This document shows positions 46,031 to 54,466 of a stretch of 64,000 nt of DNA, piece after piece. The notes below the pieces were generated by a model. That model was not told the DNA's origin and made no database searches. It saw only the letters and a program-made list of their open reading frames with translations. Positions within the stretch are counted from its first letter, which is position 1. Every line of letters begins with the position of its first letter. The translations under genes and the position numbers were made by a program. The stretch is from JAJYUU01 sp963822955 (GTDB lineage: Bacteria > Actinomycetota > Actinomycetes > Streptosporangiales > Streptosporangiaceae), in assembly GCA_963822955.1 (NCBI GenBank), contig CAWGJS010000001.1, forward strand, positions 62,001 to 126,000. The letters are read 5' to 3'.

Positions 46031-46253
46031 ATTTTCGGGGAGCCCAAAGGGGAGCCAACGTCGGCAGATGCCGGGCCGCGCCGCGCGACGCCGAGCCGCG
46101 TTCCCCCAGTTCACTGGCTTACTGAGCGTTCTCTGGCGACGCCTGGCGACGGTCGGGTAATGACTGGGGGTCAAGGGGTCGCGGGTTCAAATCCCGCCGT
46201 CCCGACTGGCGGACGCCATTTATCGAATGTGCGTCTAGTAGCCGGGGAGCCAA
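46031..46253 (+). repeat. attachment-like site 4 (GGGGAGCCAA type both arms)
   Basis: The tRNA-Pro 3' copy is at 46161-46205. The left arm has ATTTTCGGGGAGCCC, AAAGGGGAGCCAACG, CGGCAGATGCC and CTGGCGACGG, as in sites 1 and 7. The right arm has CTGGCGGACGCC and GGGGAGCCAAACC near 46243, as in site 3. Confidence 0.78.
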
Positions 46254-46370
46254 ACCGTAACCAGGCGAGCCGTCCCCGCTGCCATTCCCGACCGCGACTG
46301 AGCCCTCCTACCAGGGCATTCACCCGCCAGACCCATTCCACGCCGTGGTACCGCGTGCACACAGTCAAGG

Positions 46371-46455
46371 GGTCACGAGTGCGAAAGAACACCGCTGACG
46401 AGGCCATTATCAGCAGCGCATTCGAACAAGTTAAGGGGTCACATCCTGCCGCCGC
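46371..46455 (+). repeat. two degenerate tRNA-core fragments
   Basis: AGTCAAGGGGTCACGAGTGC (about 46368) and AGTTAAGGGGTCACATCC (about 46428) resemble GTCAAGGGGTCGCGGG of the tRNA 3' core. They may be decayed attachment cores inside the smallest segment, but chance similarity is possible. Confidence 0.3.
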
Positions 46456-46591
46456 GGCCAATAGGCGCCGCCCGCAAGCACCGTTCCCGCATTCGCATCG
46501 CTATCTTATGGCGCTGCACCCTGCACCCCGCCGAGATACCCTCGCCGCTGGATGCTGACCTGCGTGCATCCCAATCTGGTACCATGCTGGT

Positions 46592-46828
46592 ATGAGTACA
46601 CAGATCGCGGTGCGGCTGCCCGATGACATGGTGCGGTTCGTCGACCACCTTGTCGAGACAGGCCGCGGTTCCAGCCGCGCGACGGTCATCACCCGCGCAC
46701 TGGAGCGGGAGCGTCGTCACGAGATGGCTGTCCAGGACGCCGCCATCTACGCCGCATCGGGCGACGACAGCGACATGGTCGATCTCGTGCAATACCTCTC
46801 CGGGCATCCCGTGGACCCGGATCAGTGA
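46592..46828 (+). CDS. ribbon-helix-helix antitoxin (MazE/CopG-like)
   Basis: A 78-residue protein. The N-terminal ribbon-helix-helix TQIAVRLPDDMVRFVDHLVETGRGSSRATVITRALERE binds DNA. The acidic C-terminal tail (ASGDDSDMVDLVQYLSG) would wrap the toxin. It directly precedes the MazF-like gene with a GTGA overlap, the classic antitoxin-first order. It probably neutralises the toxin and represses the operon. Cargo of the 1.5-kb segment 5. Confidence 0.85.
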   Translation: MSTQIAVRLPDDMVRFVDHLVETGRGSSRATVITRALERERRHEMAVQDAAIYAASGDDSDMVDLVQYLSGHPVDPDQ

Positions 46829-47124
46829 GGCCCATCCACATCGCGCACCTGGATAAGCCACGCCCGGTCCTGGTCCTCACCCGCGAACTGGTCATCCTGG
46901 AGCGAACGCAGATAACCGTCGCGCCAGTCACGTCCACGGCGCGTGGCCTGTCCGTCGAGATCCCGGTCGGACAAGCCAACGGCCTCGGCCACGATTCAGT
47001 GGTCAACTGCGACAACATAGTCACCATCCCGAAGGCGGCCCTCGGCGAGCGAATCGGCTACCTCCTGCCAGCACAAGAAGCGGTGCTGACAGCCGCCATC
47101 CACGCCGCCTTCGATCTGGAATAA
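46825..47124 (+). CDS. MazF/PemK-family endoribonuclease toxin
   Basis: A 99-residue protein starting at GTG 46825 within the antitoxin stop. The MazF fold signatures are PRPVLVLTRE, ITVAPVTSTARGLSVEIPV, SVVNCDNIVTIPKAALGERIGYL and the final helix. It is expected to cleave mRNA or tRNA at specific sequences when the antitoxin decays. The length is normal (100-120 residues), with a slightly short N-terminal strand. A plausible role is stabilising the mobile segment (inference). Confidence 0.85.
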   Translation: MRPIHIAHLDKPRPVLVLTRELVILERTQITVAPVTSTARGLSVEIPVGQANGLGHDSVVNCDNIVTIPKAALGERIGYLLPAQEAVLTAAIHAAFDLE

Positions 47125-47129
47125 GCCTT

Positions 47130-47470
47130 CACGCGCCGACTGGTTAGCGCTCACGATGCCGCATGCAACAGCGCGGCCGACGATGAGCTTCTGGACCTCG
47201 CTCGTGCCTTCGTAGATGCGCATCACGCGCCTGTCCCTGGCGATCCGCTCGACGGTCGTGCCGCGCATGTAACCCATGCCGCCGTGGATCTGGACGGCGT
47301 GGTCGGCGGCTTTGCAGACCATCTCGGAGCAGAACAGCTTCTTGTCGACGGCCCTATCTTGCGGTCCTCCCCCGAGTCGTATCGACGGGCAGCATCTAGG
47401 GCGAGCGCACGCCCGGCGTCAAGACCGGTCCGCATCTCTGCCAGCATCGCCTGGACGAGCTGGAACTTGA
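47130..47470 (-). pseudogene. acyl-CoA dehydrogenase C-terminal remnant, frameshifted
   Basis: The frames read MLAEMRTGLDAGRALALDAARRYDSGEDRKIG and, after a shift near 47365, EMVCKAADHAVQIHGGMGYM then RDRRVMRIYEGTSEVQKLIV. This is the last third of an acyl-CoA dehydrogenase. The N-terminal two thirds are missing. It lies immediately after the toxin gene on the opposite strand, so it is a scrap of older cargo or a flanking gene. Confidence 0.75.
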
Positions 47471-47540
47471 ACCGCCCCGAGTTTCATGGAGGCTTTGATG
47501 TGCCCTGGGTTTGCCGGAGTCAGGATGCTGGACTGTGGGC

Positions 47541-47605
47541 TCATGCTACGGGTTGGATCTTGCTGTGGCGCAGTTCGTATTCGATCGGGGTGAGCATGCC
47601 GAGAC
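47541..47605 (-). pseudogene. IS3-family transposase C-terminal tail
   Basis: The minus strand reads RLGMLTPIEYELRHSKIQPVA followed by a stop, the usual end of IS3-type OrfB integrase-core transposases. Only about 21 codons remain. It adjoins the left arm of attachment-like site 5, which lacks its GGGGACCA boxes. Confidence 0.5.
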
Positions 47606-47639
47606 GCGCGCATCTGGCCCGCGAACCGGCCGCTGCATA

Positions 47640-47881
47640 CACGTTCTCCGCGCGTCCGCACGACGGCAGCATGGGTGCACGTCACGCACGGTGCATAACG
47701 TGATTGACGTGCGGGAGCGCTTAACGCCCTGTTCTGGGGGTCAAGGGGTCGCGGGTTCACGTCCCGCCGTCCCGACGCAGGTCAGAAGGCTGATTCGAAA
47801 TCCTGATCGGTCTTCTGGGCGCCACTTGGGGACCAAGATCGCAGATACTTCTCAGCTAGCGCTTCTTGACGGCTGGTCAAG
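47640..47881 (+). repeat. attachment-like site 5 (GGGGACCA type, left arm truncated)
   Basis: The tRNA-Pro 3' copy is at 47734-47775 (T loop altered to TTCACGT). The left arm keeps CGCACGACGGCAGC and CACGGTGCATAACGTG but not the two GGGGACCA boxes. The right arm has GCAGGTCAGAAGGCTGATTC, TTGGGGACCAAGATCGC and palindrome CTTGACGGCTGGTCAAG (47865-47881). Confidence 0.75.
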
Positions 47882-48246
47882 TGCGGCAGCGCCGCTCCAC
47901 GCCGGGCTGCCTAGCTATCGTGTTACACCAGGTCGCTCAGTCTTGCTGCTGGTTCGCACGCTCCTGCCGCGAGCCGCTTATCCCTGCCACTTGCTCCTGC
48001 TAGTTAGGTCCCCATGTCAGCGGGGGCCACCTCGCACTTGCGAACCTCGCAGGCGCGCCTAGACGACGCGACGCCCTTTTCGCGGACCTGTCAAGCGCCG
48101 ACCTAGGCGCCGCCGACTTAGGCTGCGCCAATTCCCGCAATGGACGCTCTCCGCGGCCAACTGTTACCTTTCGTCCGGACATGTCGGCGGCCGGCTTCGT
48201 TCGGGCTACCCGGTCGGGTCGGCCAAGCTCAGGGGAGGTACCCGGA

Positions 48247-48864
48247 ATGACGTCGTTTAACCTTCGCCGCCTGGCCACGTCCAGGCCCTACGTCGCCGTG
48301 ACAGCGGGCGCGGTAATCGCGCTGGCGCTCGGCGGTACCGCATTCGCGGTGGCCGTGAGCACATCGCCGGTTTCCGGCGGCAACATCCATGCCTGCTACT
48401 CCGCTCGCACCGGCGCGCTGCGCGCGCTGACCTCGCGCTCAGCGCGATGCCACTCCGGCGAGAAACCGATCTCCTGGACCCAGTCCAGCCTGGGGAACGC
48501 GTACACGACGACCCCCTCCACGGCTGCTATCACTTTGACTACCTCGCCCAAGACGGTCGCAACCTTGCATGTTCCTCCTGGCCACTACCTGGTCACCTTC
48601 GCGGCCGAGGCGTTTGCGACAGGCCCGAACGCACTCGACTGGGTCAACTGCATCCTCAGAGACAGCCGGGGTCACATCATCAGCGCCGGCCTGTCAACGA
48701 TTCCGTTCGACAGCACAGCTGGATTCGGTGCCGAGAACATGGCGGCTAACGGGCCAACCTCCAGTCCCGGCGCCATCTCCGCCAGCTGTTTTGACCAGGC
48801 GAGCCAGGCAGCCATCGAACTCATCTCGCTGGAAGCCACCCCCGTCAACAAGCTCACCGGTTAG
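48247..48864 (+). CDS. secreted protein of unknown function
   Basis: ATG 48247 follows GGGGAGGT; 205 residues. A signal peptide or anchor (PYVAVTAGAVIALALGGTAFAVAVS) precedes GGNIHACYSARTGALRALTSRSARCHSGEKPISW, a cysteine-containing opening seen in many actinomycete exported proteins. A beta-rich domain follows (TVATLHVPPGHYLVTFAAEAFATG, DWVNCILRDSRGHIISAG). It is probably extracellular. First cargo gene of segment 6. Confidence 0.7.
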   Translation: MTSFNLRRLATSRPYVAVTAGAVIALALGGTAFAVAVSTSPVSGGNIHACYSARTGALRALTSRSARCHSGEKPISWTQSSLGNAYTTTPSTAAITLTTSPKTVATLHVPPGHYLVTFAAEAFATGPNALDWVNCILRDSRGHIISAGLSTIPFDSTAGFGAENMAANGPTSSPGAISASCFDQASQAAIELISLEATPVNKLTG

Positions 48865-49303
48865 CCCGGTCGCGCGCTGCACGCGTGCCCTCATGAAGCC
48901 GCCGTCGGCCGGCTAGTGCGGACGTCGGCCGCAACCGGGGCGGAAATGCAAACGGCAGGAGCCAGCGGAACCGCCATTGCGCCGGCGCCGCGCCGGGGCG
49001 GTCCGGAAACTCCGCCGTTCCGGCGGGATAGCTTTCTGGACCCGCGATCGGATCGGCTTAACCGCGTCAACGCCGGTTCACCTAGGTGTAACTAGCTTCC
49101 GAATATTTACCTCACAAATAGCCATCTACGCGGTCCGTTGACCTGCATGCCGCAAGCCGGAGCTGTCGGCCTGGCGAACAGGGCCTATTTGCCTGGATAT
49201 GACTCCAGGCGCGGCGACGCGCATCGCCGAGCATGCCCGGGCCGATCCGCGGATCTGATGCGGCGACGAACGCTCTCACGTGCCGTTGCGACACGAGGTC
49301 GCA
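48865..49303. other. intergenic up to group II intron
   Basis: No gene is recognised in these 439 bases. The last bases form the 5' exon of the predicted intron. Confidence 0.4.
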
Positions 49304-49901
49304 GTGCGCCGTGAGGCGCTGGGAATCGAGGGAGGTGCAAGACCTCCTCGCCGGGCTGTCGCAGCAGCCGGGTGGGAGCTGGGCGCAGTCTGATCCGGGA
49401 GGCGCCGGTGAGGGCGGGAAGCAGCGCCGACAAAGCCGGGACGGTCTGGTACTGCCAGATGGGCCGGGTCCGGCGAGCGAGACCGGACGGTATACGAGAG
49501 GAACCAGTGGTAAAGCTCCGTAAGCGTGTCACCGGCTCAAATCTGGCGGATATGGGCCGGGGTGCAGCGCACGGCTGCCCGTTAAGGGCAGCCGACTTCG
49601 TAGCCGGTTTGCGATGCCGGCGGGGAGGCCATGGTGAAAGCCTGCGGCGTAGCCGTGGCGATGCTGCCGGGGAAGAGCTGGGTGCCAAGCCGGTCAATCG
49701 ATTCGCAGTGAACACGGGAACCATCTCGTGCCGTTCCCCGTGTCCGGGATCCACCCGGAGCCGCGGGATAGGCCCGTCGTCGGCTGAAGGCGCGAGCTGG
49801 GGCGGAGGCCCCGTAGTAGTCCGAGCGCACGAGAGGTGCGCACATGGCGAAGGGGGCCAGCAAGTGGGCAGTGCAGGCACGGGAATGCCAGGAGGCCGCC
49901 G

Positions 49902-51326
49902 GTGAATACCGACGAGCTGGAGTACGCCATGTATGTGGCGGAGCGCCGGGTACTGGAGATCCAGGCCAAGCTGCACCGGTGGGCCAGTGATGATCCTCAT
50001 CGCCGGTTCGATGATCTGTTCAATCTCGTCACCGATCCCGCGTTCTTGTTGGTTGCGTGGTTTCGGGTGCGGGGAAACAAGGGAGCGCGCACGGCCGGAG
50101 TGGACGGCGAGACCGCCCATTACATCGAGGCAGTGCGCGGGGTGCAGGAGTTCCTGGAGGAACTGCGGGCCGAGTTGAAGGCCCGGACCTTCCAGCCTCT
50201 GCCGGTCCGGCAGCGAGCGATCCCCAAGGCGGGCGGCAAGGTCCGCTACCTGGGAATCGCCACCATCCGTGACCGGGTCGCGCAGGCATCCCTGAAACTG
50301 GTGCTGGAGCCGATCTTCGAGGCGGATTTCCTCCCGTGTTCCTACGGGTTCCGCCCGAACCGCCGGGCTCACGACGCGGTGGCCGAGGTGCACCACTTCA
50401 CGTCCCGCTCTTACGAGTGGATCGTGGAAGGAGACATCAAAGCCTGCTTCGACGAAATCTCGCACCCGGCGCTCATGGACCGGGTGCGGCAGCGCGTCGG
50501 AGATAAACGCGTCCTGGCCCTGGTGAAGGCGTTCCTGAAGGCGGGCATCCTCACCGAGGACGGCACGCTGGCGGACACCACCGCCGGTTCCCCGCAGGGC
50601 TCGATTCTCTCTCCGTTGCTGAGCAACGTGGCCTTGTCGGTCCTGGACGAGTTCATCGCCCAGGGACCGGGAGGTCCCGGAGCCAGCCCGTATGAACGGG
50701 CGAAACGACGTCGCCAGGGTCTGCCCAACTACCGGCTCTGCCGGTACGCGGACGACTGGTGCCTGGCCATATCGGGTACCAGGGCGCACGCCGAAGCGCT
50801 GAAGGAGGAGATCGCCGGGGTCCTCGCGACGATGGGCCTGCGCCTGTCGCCGGAGAAGACCCTGATCACCCACATCGACGATGGCCTCGACTTTCTCGGC
50901 TGGCGCATCCAGCGCCACCGCAAGCGGGGCACCGACAAGAGTTACGTCTATGTCTATCCGGCCAAGAAGGCGCTGGCCGCCATCATGGCCAAGGTCAAGG
51001 CGCTCTGTCGGCAGAACACGAACCTGCCGCTCGGCGTCCTGCTCATCCATCTCAACCGGATGCTGCGGGGCTGGACCGCGTACTTCAAGTACGGATGCTC
51101 GAACGCGACCTTCAGCTACCTGAGGTCCTACCTGTGGAAACAGGTCATCAGGTGGCAGGAGCGCAAGCACCGGCGCACTCCGTGGAAGGAACTACGCCGA
51201 CGCTATGGCATCTGGCCCGCACACGGGGCCGCGGAGTTGTTCGACCCGGCCAGAGTCAGCGCGAAGCGCTACTACTACCGGGGAACAAAGATCGCGACAC
51301 CGTGGCCGAGCACAGCAGCGGGGTGA
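49902..51326 (+). CDS. ltrA: group II intron reverse transcriptase/maturase
   Basis: GTG 49902 after GGAGG gives about 474 residues. The reverse-transcriptase blocks are AIPKAGGKVRYLGIATIRDRV, SYGFRPNRRAHDAV, IVEGDIKACFDEISHP, GSPQGSILSPLLSNVAL and the catalytic YADDW (RYADDWCLAISG), followed by the FLGWRIQRH block. The maturase X/thumb domain is present. The GIIM-type segment RGWTAYFKYG and a short C-terminus follow, with no HNH endonuclease motif. The protein helps the intron RNA splice and reverse-transcribes it at new targets. Confidence 0.93.
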   Translation: MNTDELEYAMYVAERRVLEIQAKLHRWASDDPHRRFDDLFNLVTDPAFLLVAWFRVRGNKGARTAGVDGETAHYIEAVRGVQEFLEELRAELKARTFQPLPVRQRAIPKAGGKVRYLGIATIRDRVAQASLKLVLEPIFEADFLPCSYGFRPNRRAHDAVAEVHHFTSRSYEWIVEGDIKACFDEISHPALMDRVRQRVGDKRVLALVKAFLKAGILTEDGTLADTTAGSPQGSILSPLLSNVALSVLDEFIAQGPGGPGASPYERAKRRRQGLPNYRLCRYADDWCLAISGTRAHAEALKEEIAGVLATMGLRLSPEKTLITHIDDGLDFLGWRIQRHRKRGTDKSYVYVYPAKKALAAIMAKVKALCRQNTNLPLGVLLIHLNRMLRGWTAYFKYGCSNATFSYLRSYLWKQVIRWQERKHRRTPWKELRRRYGIWPAHGAAELFDPARVSAKRYYYRGTKIATPWPSTAAG

Positions 51327-51350
51327 ACACCAATGCCCCCGGAGCTTGTG

Positions 51351-51447
51351 GAGCGCCCGGTGCGCTGAGAGGCGCACGCCGGGTGCGGGAGGCGACCCGG
51401 GGAAACCCACCGACGGCAACATTGGCAGGGCGCCCCGGGTCGACCTC
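51351..51447 (+). ncRNA. group II intron RNA domains V and VI
   Basis: Domain V: the stem GCGCCCGG/CCGGGTGC, then a 2-nt bulge and TGCGCT/GGCGCA closing GAGA. Domain VI: GAGG and CGACCCGGGG pair with CCCCGGGTCG and CCTC, interrupted only by the bulged A at 51443. Confidence 0.85.
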
Positions 51448-51449
51448 AC

Positions 51450-52216
51450 CTTAGCGAGTGAACTCGCGGATTGGAGGGCCGACTATGTCGGTCGCGTAGT
51501 TCCGGGCGCGTGCTCACGCCCGGCCCCGCCCTGTCGTGCGCTGCCGGTAACGGCAGGGTGCGGAGCACAGGGAAACGCCCGAGGGTCGCGCCATCGCCTC
51601 CTGCAACGCCTGCCAGGGATCATCGTTCCGGACGAGCGCGTGCCCGGCCGCGTCGAAGCCGAGGCCTGCAGCGCTGAGGTCAAGCCTTGACGTAGCCGAC
51701 CAGGCGGGCAGCACCGCGGCGCAGGAGTCGGCGGCCGCCCTGACACCTTGGTCGCCAGCGCAGTCGCCAGGATCAGGTACATGTCGTCAGTCCGCCGGAT
51801 CAGGAACTCGTCGATGAGGCCGAAGGTGGGGTCGCGGGCCCAGGCATCCATCTCAGCCTGGCTCGGCTGCAAGAACGCGGCCCGGCGGCACGTCCGGCGT
51901 GGCCGCGACCGAGACAACGTCCAGGCCACCATCCGCGACTGCGGAATCGGCGACAGTGCTCGAAAAGCTCATTACCGGGACGGCCTCGCGGCGGCAGTCA
52001 CACCTCGATCACCGAGATCTGCGCTCGACGCAGGTGGGCTCACATGCCCCGGTCGCCGAGCATATCGGCGGCTCGGCGCGCGATTATCTGTGACCGTCAG
52101 CACGGTGCCAACGCCGACCACAGCCGAGCAGCCCGGCGGCACAGCGTATTTCCATCCATCGCCGCCGCGGGAGTGAATGCGTGCTTCTGCCGCTCCCAAG
52201 CCGTAGCCGTCTCAGC
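51450..52216. other. decayed region with serpin-like scrap
   Basis: No intact gene. The only recognisable piece is the serpin-like fragment at 51738-51881; the rest shows no family motif on either strand. Confidence 0.4.
51738..51881 (-). pseudogene. serpin-like remnant
   Basis: The frame reads MDAWARDPTFGLIDEFLI, then MYLILATALATKVSG, which resembles the A-T-x-G-L-I-x-x-F ... L-x-L-A-S-A-L-A-T-x-V-S-W segment of actinobacterial serpins. Flanking sequence does not continue the family, so this is a short relic. Tentative. Confidence 0.4.
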
Positions 52217-52479
52217 TTGGGGACCAGCCGGGACCACACGTCGTCCGCGCTACCGCATGACGGCAGCGTTCTCGCGCTTCCTGCACGGTGCATACCGTGT
52301 TTGACGTGCACGAGCGCGCAATCCCAGTGTCCTGTGAGTCAAGGGGTCGCGGGTTCACCCCACCGTCCCGACGCAGGCCAGAAGGCTGCTTCGAAATCCA
52401 GTTCAGTGTACTGACACCACCTTTGGGACCAAGAACTCGGATACTGATCCTCTGTGGCGCTTCTTGACGGCCAGTCAAG
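52217..52479 (+). repeat. attachment-like site 6 (GGGGACCA type both arms, diverged)
   Basis: The tRNA-Pro 3' copy is at 52332-52371, with a damaged anticodon stem and T arm. The left arm has TTGGGGACCAGC, CCGGGACCACACG, CCTGCACGGTGCATA. The right arm has GCAGGCCAGAAGGCTG, TTTGGGACCAAGA and palindrome CTTGACGGCCAGTCAAG (52463-52479). It is the most decayed GGGGACCA-type copy. Confidence 0.72.
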
Positions 52480-52728
52480 GGGTTGTATTCGACTGGCGAT
52501 CCCGCCGCAAGCACAGGCGCAAACGTGCGGTGAAGGTCGCTGGCATAGGCAACCTGCCGAGAGGCGACTGAGCACCTGTAGAACTCGGCACATCATGCGG
52601 CCCAGCCGCCAGATGGGAGCGAGCTGCGTGGTTCAACCATGAACAGCCTGGTGATGCTGAACCGCGACAGCGCCGACGGGATCGGGCGTCTGCCTTCCGT
52701 CCGCAAGGATCGTATAGGAGAAGCCAAG

Positions 52729-54180
52729 ATGTCTGCCACGACTCCCACCGCGACGACGACCGCCGGAAGGTCCGCGACGGACCCATCCGGTCCAACTGGC
52801 CGACTTGCCACTTGGGTTGCTAAAACGACGCTCAACGATGTTCCCGCCTCGGTGCGCGACCGCGCCAAGCACCTGATCCTCGACGGCGTTGCCTGCGCCC
52901 TCGTGGGCGCACAGCTGCCCGTCTCCCGCGTCGGCGTCGAGGGTGCTACGGCGCTTGAAGGCGCCGGGGACTCCGCGCTGATCGGCTGGGGCGGCCGGGC
53001 AACCAGCGCCACCTCGGCGGCGATGCTGAACTCCAGCTTCATTCAGGGATTCGAGCTGGATGACTACCACCCTCTGGCTCCGCTGCACAGCAACTCGCTG
53101 GTCCTTCCGGCGATGCTCGCGGCCGCGCCGCGAGTCGGGAGCGTCTCCGGTGAGCGGTTCCTGCTCGGCGCCATCGTCGGCTACGAGACCGGGCCGCGGG
53201 TCGGCGAGGCGCTCGGCGGCCTGGACATGCTGTCACGCGGGTGGCACTCGGGCGTGGTCTTCGGCCCACTCGCCGCAGCTGCCGCCGCGGGAACCCTGTA
53301 CGGGCTGGACGCCGCCGGGTTCGAGGACGCCTTCGGGATGGCCGCGACCCAGTCCTGCGGGCTCATGTCCGCGATGTACGAATCGATGGTCAAGCGGATG
53401 CAGCACGGCTTCGCCGCGCGCAACGGCCTGACCGCCGCCGCGCTCGCCGCCGCGGGTTACGTCGGCATAAAGCGGGTGTTCGAGCGCCCCTACGGCGGCT
53501 GGCTGGCCGTCTTCGGCGACGGCCACCGCACCTACCCCGAAGACATCTCTAAGGGCCTTTCCGCCATGTGGGAAACTGAGCGGATCGCCGTCAAGGCGTA
53601 CTCGGCCATGGGATTGCTCCACGCTGCGATTGACGCCGCGCTCGAGCTGCGCCAAAAGGCCGACGTCGGCCAGATCCAGCGGATTGACATCGACATGGGC
53701 GAGGCTCCCTACGCCCACGGCGGCTGGAAAGCGGAGCGCCCGCTGCAGGTGATCGGCGCCCAGATGAATGTCGCCTACGTCGTCGCCGTCGCCCTCCTCG
53801 ACGGCGATGTGCTCGTCGACCAGTTCACCCATGAGCGGATCAACAGCGATGATGTCTGGGCCCTGATCGACAAGACACTCACCCACCACGAACGTGCCTT
53901 CGACAACCTCCCCGCCGACGAGCGGCTCACCACCCAGGTGCGCCTCACCTTCAACGACGGCAGCGCACGAGCCGCCAAGGTCGCACACCCCCGCGGCACC
54001 GGCGACCGGCAGCTCACCAACGCCGAAATCCGCGACAAGTACGCCAAGCTCAGCCACCGCGTCATCGCGGCCGACCGGCAAGCCGCCATCGAGGCGGCCG
54101 TCCTCCACATCGACACCCTCGACGACATCGCTCAGCTGACCGCCCTGCTCAGACCCGAGGTGCACTCACCGCTCGACTGA
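52729..54180 (+). CDS. MmgE/PrpD family protein
   Basis: ATG 52729 follows AGGAGAAGCC; 483 residues. The family includes 2-methylcitrate dehydratase and cis-aconitate decarboxylase. Typical features are RLATWVAKTTLNDVPASVRDRAKHLILDGVACALVG, a helical domain with SFIQGFELDDYHPLAPLHSNS, then RGWHSGVVFGPLAAAAAAG, KRMQHGFAARNGLTAA and AYSAMGLLHAAIDAALEL. Substrate is unknown. It heads segment 7 and is followed by a broken SDR, so together they may derive from a small catabolic operon. Confidence 0.88.
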   Translation: MSATTPTATTTAGRSATDPSGPTGRLATWVAKTTLNDVPASVRDRAKHLILDGVACALVGAQLPVSRVGVEGATALEGAGDSALIGWGGRATSATSAAMLNSSFIQGFELDDYHPLAPLHSNSLVLPAMLAAAPRVGSVSGERFLLGAIVGYETGPRVGEALGGLDMLSRGWHSGVVFGPLAAAAAAGTLYGLDAAGFEDAFGMAATQSCGLMSAMYESMVKRMQHGFAARNGLTAAALAAAGYVGIKRVFERPYGGWLAVFGDGHRTYPEDISKGLSAMWETERIAVKAYSAMGLLHAAIDAALELRQKADVGQIQRIDIDMGEAPYAHGGWKAERPLQVIGAQMNVAYVVAVALLDGDVLVDQFTHERINSDDVWALIDKTLTHHERAFDNLPADERLTTQVRLTFNDGSARAAKVAHPRGTGDRQLTNAEIRDKYAKLSHRVIAADRQAAIEAAVLHIDTLDDIAQLTALLRPEVHSPLD

Positions 54181-54466
54181 GATCTCATGGCTCCGGCCTA
54201 TCCGCGGGTAGCTACCTGGATTAACCGCGCGCTCACCGAGGTACTAAGACGCGGCTGGGGACTTGCCAAATGAGTCCGTCAACGTGCCAGAAACGGTCGC
54301 CCCCGGCCGGGTCTTGCGGGTGCGGTCGAGCGTGCCACTGCGGGTTTGCTAGCGGCGAGGTCCGGGCGTTGCATGGACCCGACCACGCTGATCGTGACTG
54401 CGCTGGCCGCGGGGCTGGCGCTCAGGAAGCGAATCACCTGGCCATCACCCACGACAGAAGGAACCA

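Larger units (their letters stand above)
49304..51449 (+). mobile_element. group II intron with intact ORF and domains V/VI
   Basis: The intron starts with GTGCGCC at 49304, the bacterial group II 5' consensus. A structured leader of about 600 bases precedes the reverse-transcriptase ORF at 49902-51326. Domain V folds at 51351-51386 with an AGC triad (51352-51354), a CG bulge and a GAGA tetraloop. Domain VI pairs 389-402 with 433-447 (51,000-based offsets) and leaves a single bulged A at 51443 as branch point. The 3' end is predicted at AC 51448-51449. All parts needed for splicing and retrohoming appear present. It is inserted in segment 6. Confidence 0.85.

Noticed and set aside
48865..49303. 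A second gene upstream of the intron
   Set aside because: No frame with a ribosome-binding site or family signature; the intron leader itself accounts for later structure.
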